Assembly: GCA_958298945.1 (NCBI GenBank)
Contig: OY282607.1
Coordinates: 54,723,020 to 54,787,019 of the forward strand
Length of the DNA: 64,000 nucleotides
From: Atherix ibis
Lineage: Eukaryota; Arthropoda; Insecta; Diptera; Athericidae
Direction of reading: 5' to 3'
Below, piece after piece: positions 23,312 through 35,175 of this stretch. Made by a program: the position numbers and the translations under genes. The notes beneath the pieces were generated by a model, which was given only the letters and a program-made list of their open reading frames with translations, searched no databases and was not told where the DNA came from. Positions within the stretch are counted from its first letter, which is position 1. Each line of letters starts with the position of its first letter.

Positions 23312-23770
23312 TTGGGTTGTCTGGAAAGTAATTTCTTTTTTTTTATAAAAATGAAAGACGATTTTCTTATAGTGAATTAATATTTTATTCAATTAAATAT
23401 TGTCCAGTCTGATCCAATACCCTTTGCAATCTTTCTGGTAGTAGCATGATTCCACGCTCATACAATTTTTGTTCTTTGCTGGAAAATAACTGAACCAAGT
23501 GATTTTTGATCTCATCATTTGAATTAAACGTTTTACCGTCTAAAAAATTTTGTAGAGACCGGAACAAATGATAATCAGAAGGTGCTAGGTCTGGAGAATA
23601 TGGTGGGTGTGGCAGTATATCCCATCCTAGATCTAACAGCTTTTTCCGAGTGGTCAAACTTGTATGTGGTTTCGCATTACCCTGTTGGAACACTATACCT
23701 TTCGTATTGACCAATTCTGGCCAAATTCGCATTGACCAAGCTTTTGCTTCTTATCTCACACCAACTTATT
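23312..23770 (-). pseudogene. Mauritiana-type mariner, 5'-truncated copy with one terminal repeat
   Basis: The right-end terminal repeat 'ttgggttgtctggaaagtaa' starts after a TA at 23310-23311, and the coding is on the minus strand. A 115-codon open frame ends the transposase: 'FQQGNAKPHTS', 'LPHPPYSPDLAPSDYHLF', 'RSLQNFLDGKTFNSND' and a C-terminal 'LLPERLQRVLDQTGQYLIE'. The second catalytic Asp (normally QDNA) is Gly; the third is intact. Homology stops near 23770 and the other end is missing. The terminal repeat is close to that of the mariner at 29515-30336, so they are probably one family. Confidence 0.9.
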
Positions 23771-23879
23771 TTTTATAAATAGTTCTCCAATTTTTATATT
23801 TTTCATTACAAATTTAGTTGCTGTAGAATTTATTTGCTGTTGCAGAAACCATTTTGTAGCGCCTTTTTTCGTGAGGGTT

Positions 23880-24090
23880 AGATGAGTACATTCCCTTCGA
23901 TAAAGTATTTGGTTGTTGTAAGGATAGATAAGTAACAGATTGCTAAATTTGTTGGAGCAGATATATTTGCTTTAGAGACTTTGTATATGGAAATGGATTT
24001 GTTAATCTATGAGCTCCACAATAGGTGAATCCCTCTTGATTAAGTGATTTTGGATAAATTCTGGGTAAAGTAACATTTCAATAGTCAATG
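23880..24090 (-). repeat. Old 3' relic of the RNase-H-bearing non-LTR family (copy D)
   Basis: Contains the family signature 'gagctccacaat' followed by a G/A tract and 'attttg' spacing as in copies A and B (about 4427 and 32507). Low identity, no coding. Assignment tentative. Confidence 0.4.
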
Positions 24091-24094
24091 GAAC

Positions 24095-27060
24095 GAACAC
24101 CACATAAAATAAAGATTGGTCGAGAATTGTTATCGAATAAAAAATTACAATTTCATTTTCCACAGATGCGATGATTTTGACATTACATTACAGTGAGTAG
24201 AGAACCGTAAAACGCCTCCCCAAAATTTTATTAACACACTTATACGCAGTTGTATACTTTAATAATATACTTTTGATTGAACTTATATACTTTTGAAAGA
24301 ATATTTAACTAAACTAATCACCTTTTATGAATTAGGATTATATGAAAAGAAGTTTAAACAAATTATATATTATAAATTTGCTAAGAACAAACCTGCGAAG
24401 ACAAATAATTTATTACTATTTAAATATTTAAAAAATTAATGCACAACTGTTGGGTTATATTTTATTCAATAAATGTAAATTATATTTTCACTTGTAATTA
24501 AAAAATTAGTTTTGTTAAATTAAAAAAAAAATATATTTATTATGTCATAATTATAATTTGAAAATAATTAAATACACATATATAAAAATTTTTCCTTGGG
24601 TGTTTATTTTTTTTGTTGAAATAAATTTAAACATGAAATTTTGTTGTTGACATAAACATTTTTACACCAAAAAAAAAACACTAACATCCATCGTAAAAAT
24701 GCAATATATTATTAATAAAATATTAAAATTTCTTATTTATGAATTAATGAGCCAAACAAAAGAATGCCTAAAAAATTATTACCTAATCAATTGATGATAG
24801 CAAACAATATTCCGGTGATAGAAATTCCAAAAAAAAATGCCCACTCTCGATTGAAATGCACTTTCTTCTTTGAAGATTGATATTAATTTAGAAGACGGTA
24901 AAAATCTATTTGATCACACAAACTAATGTTCAATTGCTTTCTACACTATTTATTTCTTAATAAAAATAAAAAAACCAAATAAATTACGTTTCTTTCGTTT
25001 GTATTTGACTACTTTCACTTTCTATAAAAATAATAATAATAATAAGTAATAAATAAAAGATAGAAAAAAATATTTGTTTTTCTGTGCAAGTTCAAATATG
25101 AAAACTTTTTTTTTGTTGCCAAATGAACTAAAAAAAAGATGCTAAGCCACCATATACACCTTTAAAGGTTAACAGTATACTAAATAGTAGAAAAAATATT
25201 TTCGATTCGCTTATAATCACTACGAATCGGAGTCTAATCACGTTGGAACTTTTTTTGTTTTCAATTTTTTTTCTTCTCCCTTCTGCTCTACTCTTTTTCA
25301 CAAAACATTGGCCGGGGTTGGTAAGAAGCAAATGAAACGAAATGAATTGGAACAAAACAAAACGGTCAACACGAGTTTATTAATGTTTTCGCACACTTTA
25401 AATACTAGCGTATAACAGTTAAGCACTGTCAATTGGTTTCTTCTGATGGGCTTTTTTCTGCTATTCAAAATAACGAAAAAAATACCAATATTTTATAAAA
25501 AATTTATTTATTTGTTACTTGAAATTTTTTTAGCAACGTAAATTTTTAAAAATATATATTAATTTTTTTTAAATATTTTATCATTCATAAAAATTTGTAT
25601 TTTTTTTAATTTTTTTTATTATTGAATTTCAAGTTTTTATCTGTTGATATGCTCGTACAATAAAATGTCCAATTAAAAACAATATTGAGGCAGGTGTGCC
25701 GCAAATAACGTTCCAGCGTATAGTCTTTTGATGATTACTTGTTAACAGGTAAAAACGGTCTGAATGTGAGGCAAGTTCACCGCATGATTGGGGAATTATT
25801 TCGAACGCAACTTACCTGTTAACGTTAACATGAGAACAACGGCTCTTCGTATATATAGAACATGTCGTTTGTGTAAATTAGCTTTTTATCATTTCACTAG
25901 ATGTGTTAGAATTTCCTCTGATTTTGTTTTTATTCTTTCGATTTATTTAGTAATAAATTTTTTACTTAAAATAAATTGTAATGCTTCAGTGTTAGACATA
26001 TAGTAGTCCTGTAAGTGCGGTTATACTATTTAGTTTTTGGTTTCGTTTCATTATAAACAAAAGTAAAAAATAAGAGAAATAGTGAAATAATTTTTATAAA
26101 CAGGATTTTAAAAGAAAAAAAATAAATGGTAGCATAAAAGCTGTTAGAAAAATAGATTTTTTAATTTTTGTTCACTCGTAAGAGTTATGGAAAAAAGGCG
26201 CACACTAACTGGAAGAGTTCCAAGTTTCAGTAAGGACGAAGCACAGGCTCGAGACTTGTTTGATACAACAGAACTCATACGCGTGTATATACAGTATCGG
26301 TTATCATAAGCATGTATTCAAACGATTCGGGTGGGGGATTTTTTTAAACTATTTAATTTTCTTTATTTTTGCCCGAGTTTTATCCTCGTACAGTCGTTTT
26401 TTGTTATCCTTCTATTAGTTCCTGTGTACAGTCGTTCCAATTCTCCAAAAACTTTGTTCAGATATTCCTCTAACAAATCCCTTGCTTTTCTTATTCTATT
26501 GAGCTTAAATATTCTATAGGGGATTGATTCGGTGGTAATATTCAATTTTTTTTAGTAATACTTTCCGGTCTAGGCCATTCAAGAAGTATAGCAAATTTTG
26601 GCTAAAATCGTCATTTTCGAAGGTACAATATGTATTTCCAGAATAGAATACAACACAGTATCCTGTAACATGTTTCATTCTAACACAATAATTCCAAAAA
26701 CGAAGTTGGCATTGTGAAATGAATTCTGAAGTTGCAAAAATAAAATGAATTCTGAGAATTAAAGTAAAGGTTTCACACTATAAAAAGTATTTAAATGTTA
26801 AAATTTTGGTAAAAACCTGGAAATAATTTCCTTAAACCACATCAAAAGGAGAAAAATGCATAATTTATGCCATGAAATTTATAAGGACAATAATTACAGA
26901 ATTTTCAAAGATGGTAGAACGTGTAACTCTGCCAAGCATCGATCTCATGACCGAATTTAAAAGGAGAGAGGAACGGTTGAGCTTATAAAATGAACGCTCA
27001 CCGTTTCGTTGACCGTAAAATAAACGGTCAGCATTTATTTAAAAAGACCAAATGTTCCCA
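24095..27060. other. AT-rich intergenic DNA
   Basis: Long A/T tracts dominate and no gene was recognised. A 12-bp inverted repeat 'gttaacaggtaa' / 'ttacctgttaac' lies at about 25740-25752 and 25812-25823. A short frame from about 26187 (MEKRRTLTGRVPSFSKDEAQ) has no recognised family. Confidence 0.4.
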
Positions 27061-27065
27061 AAAAT

Positions 27066-27125
27066 CTTATAGGTCGTTACCAGTTTAAATTTGAGAGCTC
27101 TCTTTAACTAGTGACGACCTATAAG
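27066..27125. repeat. Imperfect hairpin, about 22-bp stem
   Basis: The left arm starting 'cttataggtcgt' at 27066 pairs with the right arm ending 'acgacctataag' at 27125, with three mismatches and a loop of about 15 nt. No transposon ends were recognised around it. Confidence 0.7.
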
Positions 27126-27229
27126 CTAGGTTTGATGATGATAGAATGTGCGCCACAGTTAACTATAGAAATAACTTTGGTATTATATACGTCTAAATCA
27201 TAAACATCATCATTACTGGTGCAATAACT

Positions 27230-27500
27230 GAGAGTCCTGTCTAAGTCCGCTGAATCAAATTATGCCAAGCGAACTGGTTTCGCGCCGCGGTCTTTTAGTT
27301 CGACAATCCCAACTTGTTTTTAGCACCCTGTCCAGCTAAACGCCGTCACTGGAGGGCCTTTCTCGTCTTCTACGCTCTTAAATTACCCCACTGTAGCCTT
27401 TCCAACCCACGATTCATGAGAATTAGCAAGAAATAATGGTCTTGTATAGAAATAACTTCGATTTTATGGTCACCATTTATGATCGCAGTAATTTAGATTG
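27230..27500 (-). pseudogene. Non-LTR retrotransposon relic
   Basis: Bases 27410-27500 match 38262-38350 and, in reverse complement, 17225-17300. The minus strand at 27250-27400 has a basic, Arg/Lys-rich reading typical of the C-terminal end of such elements, but no intact frame. Assigned by repeat family only. Confidence 0.5.
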
Positions 27501-27504
27501 ACAA

Positions 27505-28580
27505 AATAATCAACATTCTAATCTGCATTTGAACACGACCAGTGAGTCAGAATAAAATAACTTAAGTAAAAGTAAGACATACGTGTAGAATATTTTGGAA
27601 ATTTCCTCTCATATGGCGACAACAAGTATATTTGCCTCTAGTTCAAATAAGGCTAAGAATATCCTGTTGTCAGGCCTTCAGTGCCTTTGCGCTTTAAATT
27701 TGTATTTCAGTACTGATACTTAAAATGATAACACAAAAAAAAAACGTTCTTAATTAGTTTGTGGATAGCAAGACTCATTTTCTAATTAAGTCCCAGCATC
27801 ATCATGTAGTGCGGCAATTTGTAGGAATCTCTTTACCGTGTTCGAGAAGTATTACTCTCTTCTTTTCTAGTTTTCTGATAAGATCTGCTTTGAAATAGCC
27901 TCCAAAAGGTTTCTCTCAAACCATCACGCAACTGTCCAGTATTTTCCATTCACTACACAGAAAGAGCGTAAAAAAATGTTTCGCGGAAACCCAAGAATGG
28001 CAATCTTTAGCCCTGTATTATTTTAACTTGTCGTAGGAACACAATAAAATTTAACACTATAATAGATGAATAGCCTAAGAGTTTTTAATTACTCAAAATA
28101 AGTGTAGGCTAGTATGCAAACCGGGTTTTGCATTAAAAACCGGTGACTAATAGAAAAATAGGATGACAGGAATGCATTTTTTTTATGAAACGGTTCATGG
28201 CTTCAACCAAAGTGAGCGAAAATTATTCAGAATTTATTAATAACTTTAATAACTTTTAATGTGAAAGTGATTCTAGACTGCGTTTCGTCATTATAATAAA
28301 CAGAGCCACATTCGGTAATCCTAGTATAGGTAGGCCGAATCAAACAATTAAATGTCCCGAATTTGTCATACCAGGATCCACAGTTTCAGTAGTTCAAACA
28401 TTTTTTTTGTCCTGTTCTAGGCCGTCGCTATTGTTTCGAGAAATGCAGGGCATACTTTGACTTTTGCTACCATATATATACTTATTATGGACATTCTAGA
28501 TCGGTTCAATATTTGATAAAGATTTAAAGTTCAACTCGAGGCACACATTTCCACAACAAATGTTCATAAACATTCACCGA
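27505..28580. other. Intergenic, no recognised gene
   Basis: No coding motif or repeat end seen. Confidence 0.35.
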
Positions 28581-28589
28581 TCGGGACGG

Positions 28590-28960
28590 ATTGAAAGATC
28601 ATCGACTGTTGTTCACGGATGCAAAGATCATCGACTGTTATTCATCTTTTTTGGTCGTCGAAGTTTTTGGCTGCAGCACCCCTGCACTATGTTGTGTAAT
28701 CTTCCCTTATAGGGCAGCTCCATATTACGGGGAGCTGTGTGCCATCAAAACGGCGATTGAAATTGTGACCAATATTTCCAGCCAACGGAGCGTTATTATT
28801 TTTAGCGACAGTCTTGCCGCCCTTAAAGCCATTTGTGGCCCATCGAGTGACCCAGTACTTAGCGCAATTCGTAATAGCCTACTTAGCAATAGGAGTGTCG
28901 AGTTGCAAGAAGTAATAAAACTAGAAAACGACCCACAAGTCAAGAGAAAACAATAGAAAT
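28590..28960 (+). pseudogene. RNase H domain relic of a non-LTR retrotransposon
   Basis: The plus strand reads 'APYYGELCAIKTAIEIVTNI' (E-containing helix), then 'SVIIFSDSLAALKAICGPSS' (catalytic D in FSDS) and 'VLSAIRNSLLSNRSVELQ', the retrotransposon RNase H I fold in order. The same family is found on the minus strand at 32800-33045. It ends before the usual WVPGH motif and carries a short duplicated tract ('aagatcatcgactgtt' twice, 28594-28640). Confidence 0.75.
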
Positions 28961-28964
28961 CATT

Positions 28965-29512
28965 TCAAATGAGTTCTCAATAGTATTAAGGTCTAATTCC
29001 CTACAGTCACCAATAGAATTGTACATACCCTCTAATTTTTCAATTAACGGTATGTTATTCATAATTAGACGTAGAAGAGGCTTTCTTCTTAAGCTGTATT
29101 TTAGTCGTCTAAACGGAACGTTATTTGCAAGGAACTGATACTCAATTAAAAAGGCAATGCATTTAGTTTAAAAGTGGGTGAATAAAGACCAAATCAGCAG
29201 GTTTGCGTCGTTTGTTTAGTGCAGAAAATTTAATCATATTAAGCGATCTGTATACGATGGAAGTCTTAAGCGATCCAGCCAATGAAAATCTTTCAATTCA
29301 AACCTAACAAAAATGCGTTGCAGCGACTCAATTCGCTTAATATGCGTGTTATAATAGAGTGACCAAACTATAGATGCTTACTAAGGAGCAATATAAGTGT
29401 ACCGAGTTATTTATACTTGACAGTTCCCTTGATCAAGGCTCTATAAAACTTAAAATTGCACTACTTTTGAAAATAATGTTATTCACATAGGACTAAATTC
29501 ATGTTTCTTATC
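28965..29512 (-). pseudogene. Jockey-like reverse transcriptase relic, 3' part (split by mariner)
   Basis: The minus strand reads, near the mariner, 'NNIIFKSSAILSFIE', then at about 29390-29250 'RIKRIESLQRIFVRFELKDF' followed by 'HWLDRLRLPSYTDRLNMIKF', and further on 'NNIPLIEKLEGMYNSIGDCR'. This is the post-catalytic part of a jockey-like polymerase, in places readable for over 80 residues. The upstream part continues at 30339-30900 beyond the inserted mariner. Confidence 0.75.
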
Positions 29513-29514
29513 TA

Positions 29515-30336
29515 TTGGGTTGTTCGGAAAGTAATTTCGTTTTTTTAAATAAAAATGAAAGACAATTTTCTTATAGTGAATTACTATTTTATTCTGATCT
29601 TTTTTCTTTAAGTGAATCATTCAGTTTGATAACTTATGACAGATTGCTGGGTAGAAGCTCAAAATAAACGATTCCTTTGAAATCCCACCAAACAGATAGC
29701 ATAACCTTTTTTTTGATGAATATTGGCTTTCGAAGTGCTTTGAACCGGTTCATCTTTTCTACTCCAGGATCTTTTGCGCTTAACATCGTGGTCGACAACC
29801 CATTTATCGTCCCCAGTGATGATACGCTTCAAAAATGGATCATTTTCGTGGCGTTTGAGAATCAAATCACAAACGTCAATGTGACGGCACAAATGATGAG
29901 GAACCCATACGTGTATGTCGAGCTTTGAGATTAAACCTAGCCGTTTCAAATGATCATGAACGGTCGAATTCGATAAATTTAATCTTTCAGCGATCCCATG
30001 TGTTGTTATTCGCCAGTTTTGGCACTGGCGCTCACTTAACACATCTTCTCCATACACATAGGATAATTTTTTTCTTGCTTGAACAGCATTTTTATCTTTT
30101 CTATTGTAAACAAGTTAAATATGCCGAAAATGCAGTTTTTCATTTTCCATATTTAAAAGTGTATCAATCAAAAACTACTGTGCAGAATCAATCAATTTTT
30201 TCACAATCAAGCCTTGCTATTGTATATCAACTGTCAAAATACATATGATTATGTGGCTTAAGTGTGAAGTTGGTTGTGAAAAAATACAATTATGTCGTCT
30301 GTTGGGATAAACGAAATTACTTTCCGAACAATCCAA
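29515..30336 (-). mobile_element. Mauritiana-type mariner, internally deleted (822 bp)
   Basis: Both terminal repeats are present: 'ttgggttgttcggaaagtaa' at 29515 and its near-perfect complement ending at 30336, flanked by TA on each side (29513-29514, 30337-30338). At 822 bp it is about 450 bp shorter than a full mariner. It lies inside a jockey-like reverse transcriptase whose reading ('LPTLGIKLLY' on the right, 'NNIIFKSS' on the left) is interrupted at the TA. Confidence 0.9.
29659..30150 (-). pseudogene. Mariner transposase with two internal deletions
   Basis: From an ATG at 30148-30150 the minus strand reads 'VYGEDVLSERQCQNW', then jumps (about 30 residues missing) to 'RITTHGIAERLNLSNSTVHD', 'RLGLISKLDIHVWVPHHL' and 'FLKRIITGDDKWVVD', which carries the first catalytic Asp. 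It ends in 'ADIHQK...NIHQKKGYAIC'-type linker sequence, with the second and third Asp regions deleted. One in-frame stop lies near the N-terminus. Not functional. Confidence 0.85.
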
Positions 30337-30338
30337 TA

Positions 30339-30900
30339 CAATAGTTTGATCCCCAAAGTCGGTAACAGTTCATCATTACTTACCGAAAATTTGTATATAA
30401 AAGTGCACTGATTAAGGGCTCTAGAAAATGTTATAACTTCACATTTTCTGGGTTTCATACCAGGCCATTCGAAATACACCAACTGCAAAAAATGTTCAAA
30501 TCCTCCTGAATAAGATGAATATCATTCATATTTCCAATCTTTGAAAAAGATTATGTTTTCCGTTTAAAATATTTTAATTTCTAATCTTTGAAAAGAAAAA
30601 GTAAGGGGCCCAAGATGGCTAACCATAAGGAACACCAGACATAACTTTAATGCCTCTTGTGGAAAGATATCATTGAAAAGGCATAAGAGCATCGTGAAGC
30701 CATAAGAATAATATTATTTTTAGCTGAATAACTATATTCCCGAAGGAAATTTTTGCTAAGGACTCAAGTTCCCAAAGAACGGGTAAGGAATTGCGACACC
30801 AAACTTTTGAACTAAATATCCCAGACTCATAGGAAAAAGTTGCCTGCAGATTTAATTCCCCATGTTGTTATGAGCTATTTCCGACTACACCAGAATTAAT
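30339..30900 (-). pseudogene. Jockey-like reverse transcriptase relic, 5' part (split by mariner)
   Basis: The minus strand has a degraded 'GVPQGSHLGPLLF'-type motif (seen as 'HLGPLLFLFK' around 30610), followed by 'FEWPGMKPRKCEVITFSRAL' and 'SNDELLPTLGIKL' ending at the mariner. These are the motifs around and after the polymerase active site. The YADD box itself is not readable. Confidence 0.65.
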
Positions 30901-30904
30901 GGTT

Positions 30905-32035
30905 CATTTTCGAATGCAAATAATTTTTAATTTAATTTTATACTGAAATTAAGTAAAATTGACCAACCAAAACTTAAAAAGCCGACGTCCACTTGTTGAT
31001 TGAATAACAAATAACAATTTTTTGGGTGTTTCTATTGGCAATATTTTCAAAATCAAATAAATTCCAACAATCGCACTATTACCAACTAACGATGATAACT
31101 TGCTTTAATAACACGAAAAAGCAAAAAGCCAAAATTCAAATTAGCTCAAACTGGTCTCAGCCATCAGTAGTGAATCTCGTCAAGGTCGTACGTTAGCCCG
31201 CAATGTGGTAGAAATCATTGGTGGGTTGACGTAAATTGTGTGTTGATAAACAAAAATTACTTTCTTCAATATCTCTGGAATTTTGATAGACGAGTATAGG
31301 TGAATGTGTTTATGTGCGAATGTACGTGATTTCGTTTCTTATCATACACATATCATTCCTTATGGTAAAGAGAATTCTGTGGTGGTAATTTTAGGCACAT
31401 CGTTCCATTACCAAATGTTCACATGATCTAAAACAGAAGAACACAGTTGATAACATGAACCGAAGACGTACGAGTATTCATGCCAGTTTGTGGTGGATGG
31501 GCACATGGCTCTGAATAAGATGTGATATGAAAGAAAGCACATGTTTTGAAGTATTATTTTTAGATTGTGATAAAACACTCTAAAATTCTTCAAAATCTAG
31601 CGTTATTAAATAAATAAAAAAATATATTGAAATATTGAAAATATCGATTAATTGTTATTATTTTAATTAATAAAAACAAACTTTGCGGACTTACAATTAT
31701 TCGAATGCTATATGCTTCCGTTATTTTATGATTGAAAAAGTTATTGTTCATGTTGACTATTAGAATGAAGAGGAAGTTCAATTAATATTATTTATTATAT
31801 CGATGGACTCCGGACTCGTAATGTAATTAATTTACATAATCAAGTCGTAATAGCCTTGATGTTGAAATTTGTTTTCATATTTCTTCATACTTACACATAT
31901 CGATCTATGATATGATTTGTTATGATTACCTTGCAGGTACTCGTAATAACAATATTGTTTGGTTCAATTAGTAATATAAGTTTAGTTCTTTTTTTATATT
32001 GTCTAAGTATGTTATTTTAGTTTTTTTTCAATTTT
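30905..32035. other. AT-rich intergenic DNA
   Basis: No gene or repeat family recognised. Confidence 0.4.
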
Positions 32036-32036
32036 C

Positions 32037-33045
32037 TGTAGTCCCTCTGATATGGGCCAAGGGTAATTTGAATTGTTCTTTGTGATGAAAGCAGCATTCT
32101 TTTCGGAACATGGAGGCTTTTAATAAATGTTTTGATTACATTTGTATCGGTTTTAAGATTTTGAGATAATTTTTTTATCCGACTGCTTATTTTCGTGCAA
32201 TTTTCTGTGCGGTACCATGCTTCGTCCAGTAGGAAAGATGGCCATTATGCAAAATTCGGGTTGTTGTCTTTGACCAATACGGGTGTTATTGTTGTTTGTA
32301 AGGTCCCTTAGACATATGCTAGGGGCTACTTCATAGCGCCTTGATAGTGAGGCTATTTGGCAACTACATAGTATGTGTGGGAAGTTATCTGAAAGAGACT
32401 GGTCTGTGGTTAGTAGTACAGAATATTGAGAATTTTGTTATATTTTGTGGAGCAGATTAGTTTTTTGTAGAAGTTTGGGACTAGGGAATGGAGTTATTAG
32501 ATCCAGGAGCTCCACAATGGAAGGAATTCTGCTGGCAAAGTAATTCTTAGTTATGTGGCATTCATATAGAATATGGATGTTGGCCACAGGATTGGCATAA
32601 GGGACGATTTGTTTTGCCAAAAAGGAAGTTATGAGTGAGAGCAATATGTCCAATCCGGATTCTCAGGAGCTTCCGCATCAAAAATTTCGGTATGGATGTC
32701 GAATAAACGGGTTTATTGGTGGTTATCCAATGGGTCGATAAAAATATGTCGCTATTGGTCCAGTCATCATGTCTGCGGATGGCTAATGGTGTTAGTTGTC
32801 ATTCTGTTAGAAGGCGAGAGAGATTGGGAATGACTGTGATCACTGGTCGACAGAGTGTTTCTGCAGTCAACTTGTCAGCACTTACATTACCCACAATTAC
32901 CACATGCCCCGGCACCCATTGCAACTCGACACTCCTATTGCTAATTAGGCTATAAAGAATTGCGCTAAGTACTGAGTCCCTAGATGGTCCACAAATGACT
33001 TTAAGGGCGGCAAGGCTGTTGCTAAAAATAATAGCGCTTCGTGAC
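32037..33045 (-). pseudogene. RNase-H-bearing non-LTR retrotransposon relic, copy B
   Basis: The minus strand (33045-32800) reads 'SRSAIIFSNSLAALKVICGP', then 'VLSAILYSLISNRSVELQWV' and 'PGHVVIVGNVSADKL': an RNase H with the catalytic FSDS changed to FSNS and GNExAD to GNVSAD. The following 3' non-coding sequence (32290-32720) matches copy A at 4197-4640 over about 430 bp. The polymerase part is absent, so this is a 5'-truncated copy, as is common for such elements. Confidence 0.8.
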
Positions 33046-33070
33046 CAATACGTGTATTTATGTACGATTG

Positions 33071-33139
33071 AAGTGAGCAAAAAGCAGCAAAAAAACAACA
33101 ACATTTCCGTGTTGTTTTTTTGCTGCTTTTTGCTCACTT
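33071..33139. repeat. Perfect hairpin: 29-bp arms, 11-nt loop
   Basis: Bases 33071-33099 are the exact reverse complement of 33111-33139; the arm begins 'aagtgagcaaaaagcagc' and the loop is 'aacatttccgt'. It lies about 25 bp beyond the truncated end of RNase-H copy B. No terminal repeat or coding explains it. Confidence 0.95.
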
Positions 33140-33515
33140 TTTGTTAATGAGAGGATAATATGGATGTTATATTAGAATTGAAAGTAAATTGGTTTTGGGA
33201 TTTAATGTGGGACCATGCCTCAGTGGGATTGGAACCCATAAATCCGTGGACATGTGACTTTAAGGATTTTCTTTTAAGAATAAATGAAAATGATTTTTGG
33301 AAACAATATTTTTTGTAGAAACCAAAAAGGTGTGCACAATTTAAAAAAAAGATTGTATCCGAAAATTATTTATTAATTTTTTCTTAACAAAAGAGTGTTT
33401 ATTTTCTCTAAGCTATTAGCAAAGGAAACGATTTTTGTTCAGTTTTGCATATAAGATTACGAAAAAGAACCTCAGTTTAAAATACACAATCACGGTAAAC
33501 GGAACCTGGAACTGC
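33140..33515. other. Intergenic, no recognised gene
   Basis: No motif or repeat family was identified. Confidence 0.35.
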
Positions 33516-33519
33516 TGAA

Positions 33520-33632
33520 TATTTTAGTGTCGTCTATAAGGATATTATGACTATCTGTATACAGTTCTTTTTAAAAATTTTAAATACCTTAGTATCGTCG
33601 CTATAAGGATATTATGACTATCTGTATACTCT
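33520..33632. repeat. Duplicated tract, about 42 bp, spaced about 70 bp
   Basis: A unit containing 'ttagt(g/a)tcgtc...tataaggatattatgac' and 'tatctgtata' occurs at about 33522-33563 and about 33590-33632 with few differences. The intervening sequence is AT-rich. Confidence 0.8.
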
Positions 33633-33639
33633 GTACGAA

Positions 33640-35060
33640 AAATGGGGAAGACTATTTTTTAAATTAAAGTTATTTTTAGGAATATTTGTGTAACAATATC
33701 GAAAATAAAAGTTGCAACCATTTAGATAATATTTACTAATATTTTGAACAGCGAAAACTGCGGCGTTGTGGGTCTGAAGAAACTGGTTTTCAGTTGTACA
33801 CTTTTGCCAAAAACCATCGATTGAATCTCATCTTTTACAATATAATGTGCGCAAGTTAATAATTTAAACACAATAAATCTCTTGAAAATAGTGTTTGTTT
33901 TCAATCACAAAAAAAAACCCTAAATCCAAAATTAAACATCAATAAATAATTTTTTTTTAAATGTAAAAAATGCAAACACAAATAAGTTCTTATTAGAGCT
34001 AAAGAAATAAAAAAAATTATTAACATTGAGTAAAAATTGCATACAAAATTTAGTTTATATATTTATTTAAATATTATTTTAAAAAAGTGTCCAAAGTATT
34101 GTAGTTTGACAGGATTTTCCATAAACAACTTTTTCTTGTGTCAAATTGGCAGTTTACTTAATCACCAATCCTAAATTCTGGACAAGAAAATTTCTAAAAA
34201 TTAGTATTGGCAACTCCGCCGCTCTGATCCCCAATATCCTTTTGGAAAACCTTCCATCATACACATATTTTGGAACTGCAAAAGCACTCAGCTTTTCTTT
34301 TCTAATAGGATTCCACCACTTGTAAAGGATTTTAATCTGTTCAATATAAATAATTTTCTTTATGAAATTTAAATTACATTTGAGAAAATGCAATTTGATT
34401 TAGATTTCATGAACAGTGAACGAAGTATGCACATGCAAATCTCCCAAAAGTATCTTAAGAAAAAAATAATCAACTCAGAAATCAACAATAGTGTGGGTGG
34501 AAGCTTTCTGATAGCAACCTATGCTGCACTTGCAATAAAATTGAGGACTATGAAGACGTCATGATAGGATACAAAAGACACAAAAAAAAGTAAAATATAA
34601 TTATCTAAAATCAATTCAAAATTGGGCTTCAGCTTAGCCAACTATGTAAACATGGGCAAACATAAGGGATTTAACAACCACAAAAACATTCTGAAATATA
34701 TATGTGAAGAATTAATATTATTCAAAGATTCCAACAAAAAACATGTACGTTTTTAATTAAAAATGATTGAAATGACAAAAAAAAAATTATTTTTATATAA
34801 ACGGGATTTGCTAAACGATTTGAGCTGATAGATCTCGAGAGCGTCTCTTGCAAGTTTCTCAAGGTCCTCAATAAAGAAAGAAATAAAGTGTGGCTGGTGC
34901 GTTACGGTATTGGCTCTTCAGTTGATTTTCAAAATAAATTCTCTTCGTTATGAGTTTCTCTAGGGAAAATGCAATAAAACTCCGTGTGGCCTGGCCTTAG
35001 AAAGAGCATCCAGGTGAGCTCTCTTAATTTTGTTCATGATACTAGGCACTGTTGAGTTGA
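33640..35060. other. AT-rich intergenic DNA
   Basis: No recognised coding or repeat feature. The open frames are short and lack motifs. Confidence 0.35.
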
Positions 35061-35064
35061 AATT

Positions 35065-35175
35065 GTTTTCACTCCGATTTTAGCGATTTCTAGTTCAAAC
35101 CAAAGCTCATGACGCATCCTCAAAGCGTCAAGAGCTTTCGTTTGAAGTAGACCTCACTAAAATCGGAGCAAAAAG
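35065..35175. repeat. Long imperfect hairpin, about 50-bp stem, 9-nt loop
   Basis: Arms 35065-35115 and 35125-35175 are about 84 percent complementary, with shared blocks 'ctccgattttag', 'ttcaaac' and 'aaagctc'. The loop is 35116-35124. There is no flanking transposase, and the arms are GC-richer than the surrounding DNA. Confidence 0.85.

Noticed and set aside
26187..26309. Short frame beginning MEKRRTLTGRV
   Set aside because: No family recognised, only about 40 codons, no splice partners seen.
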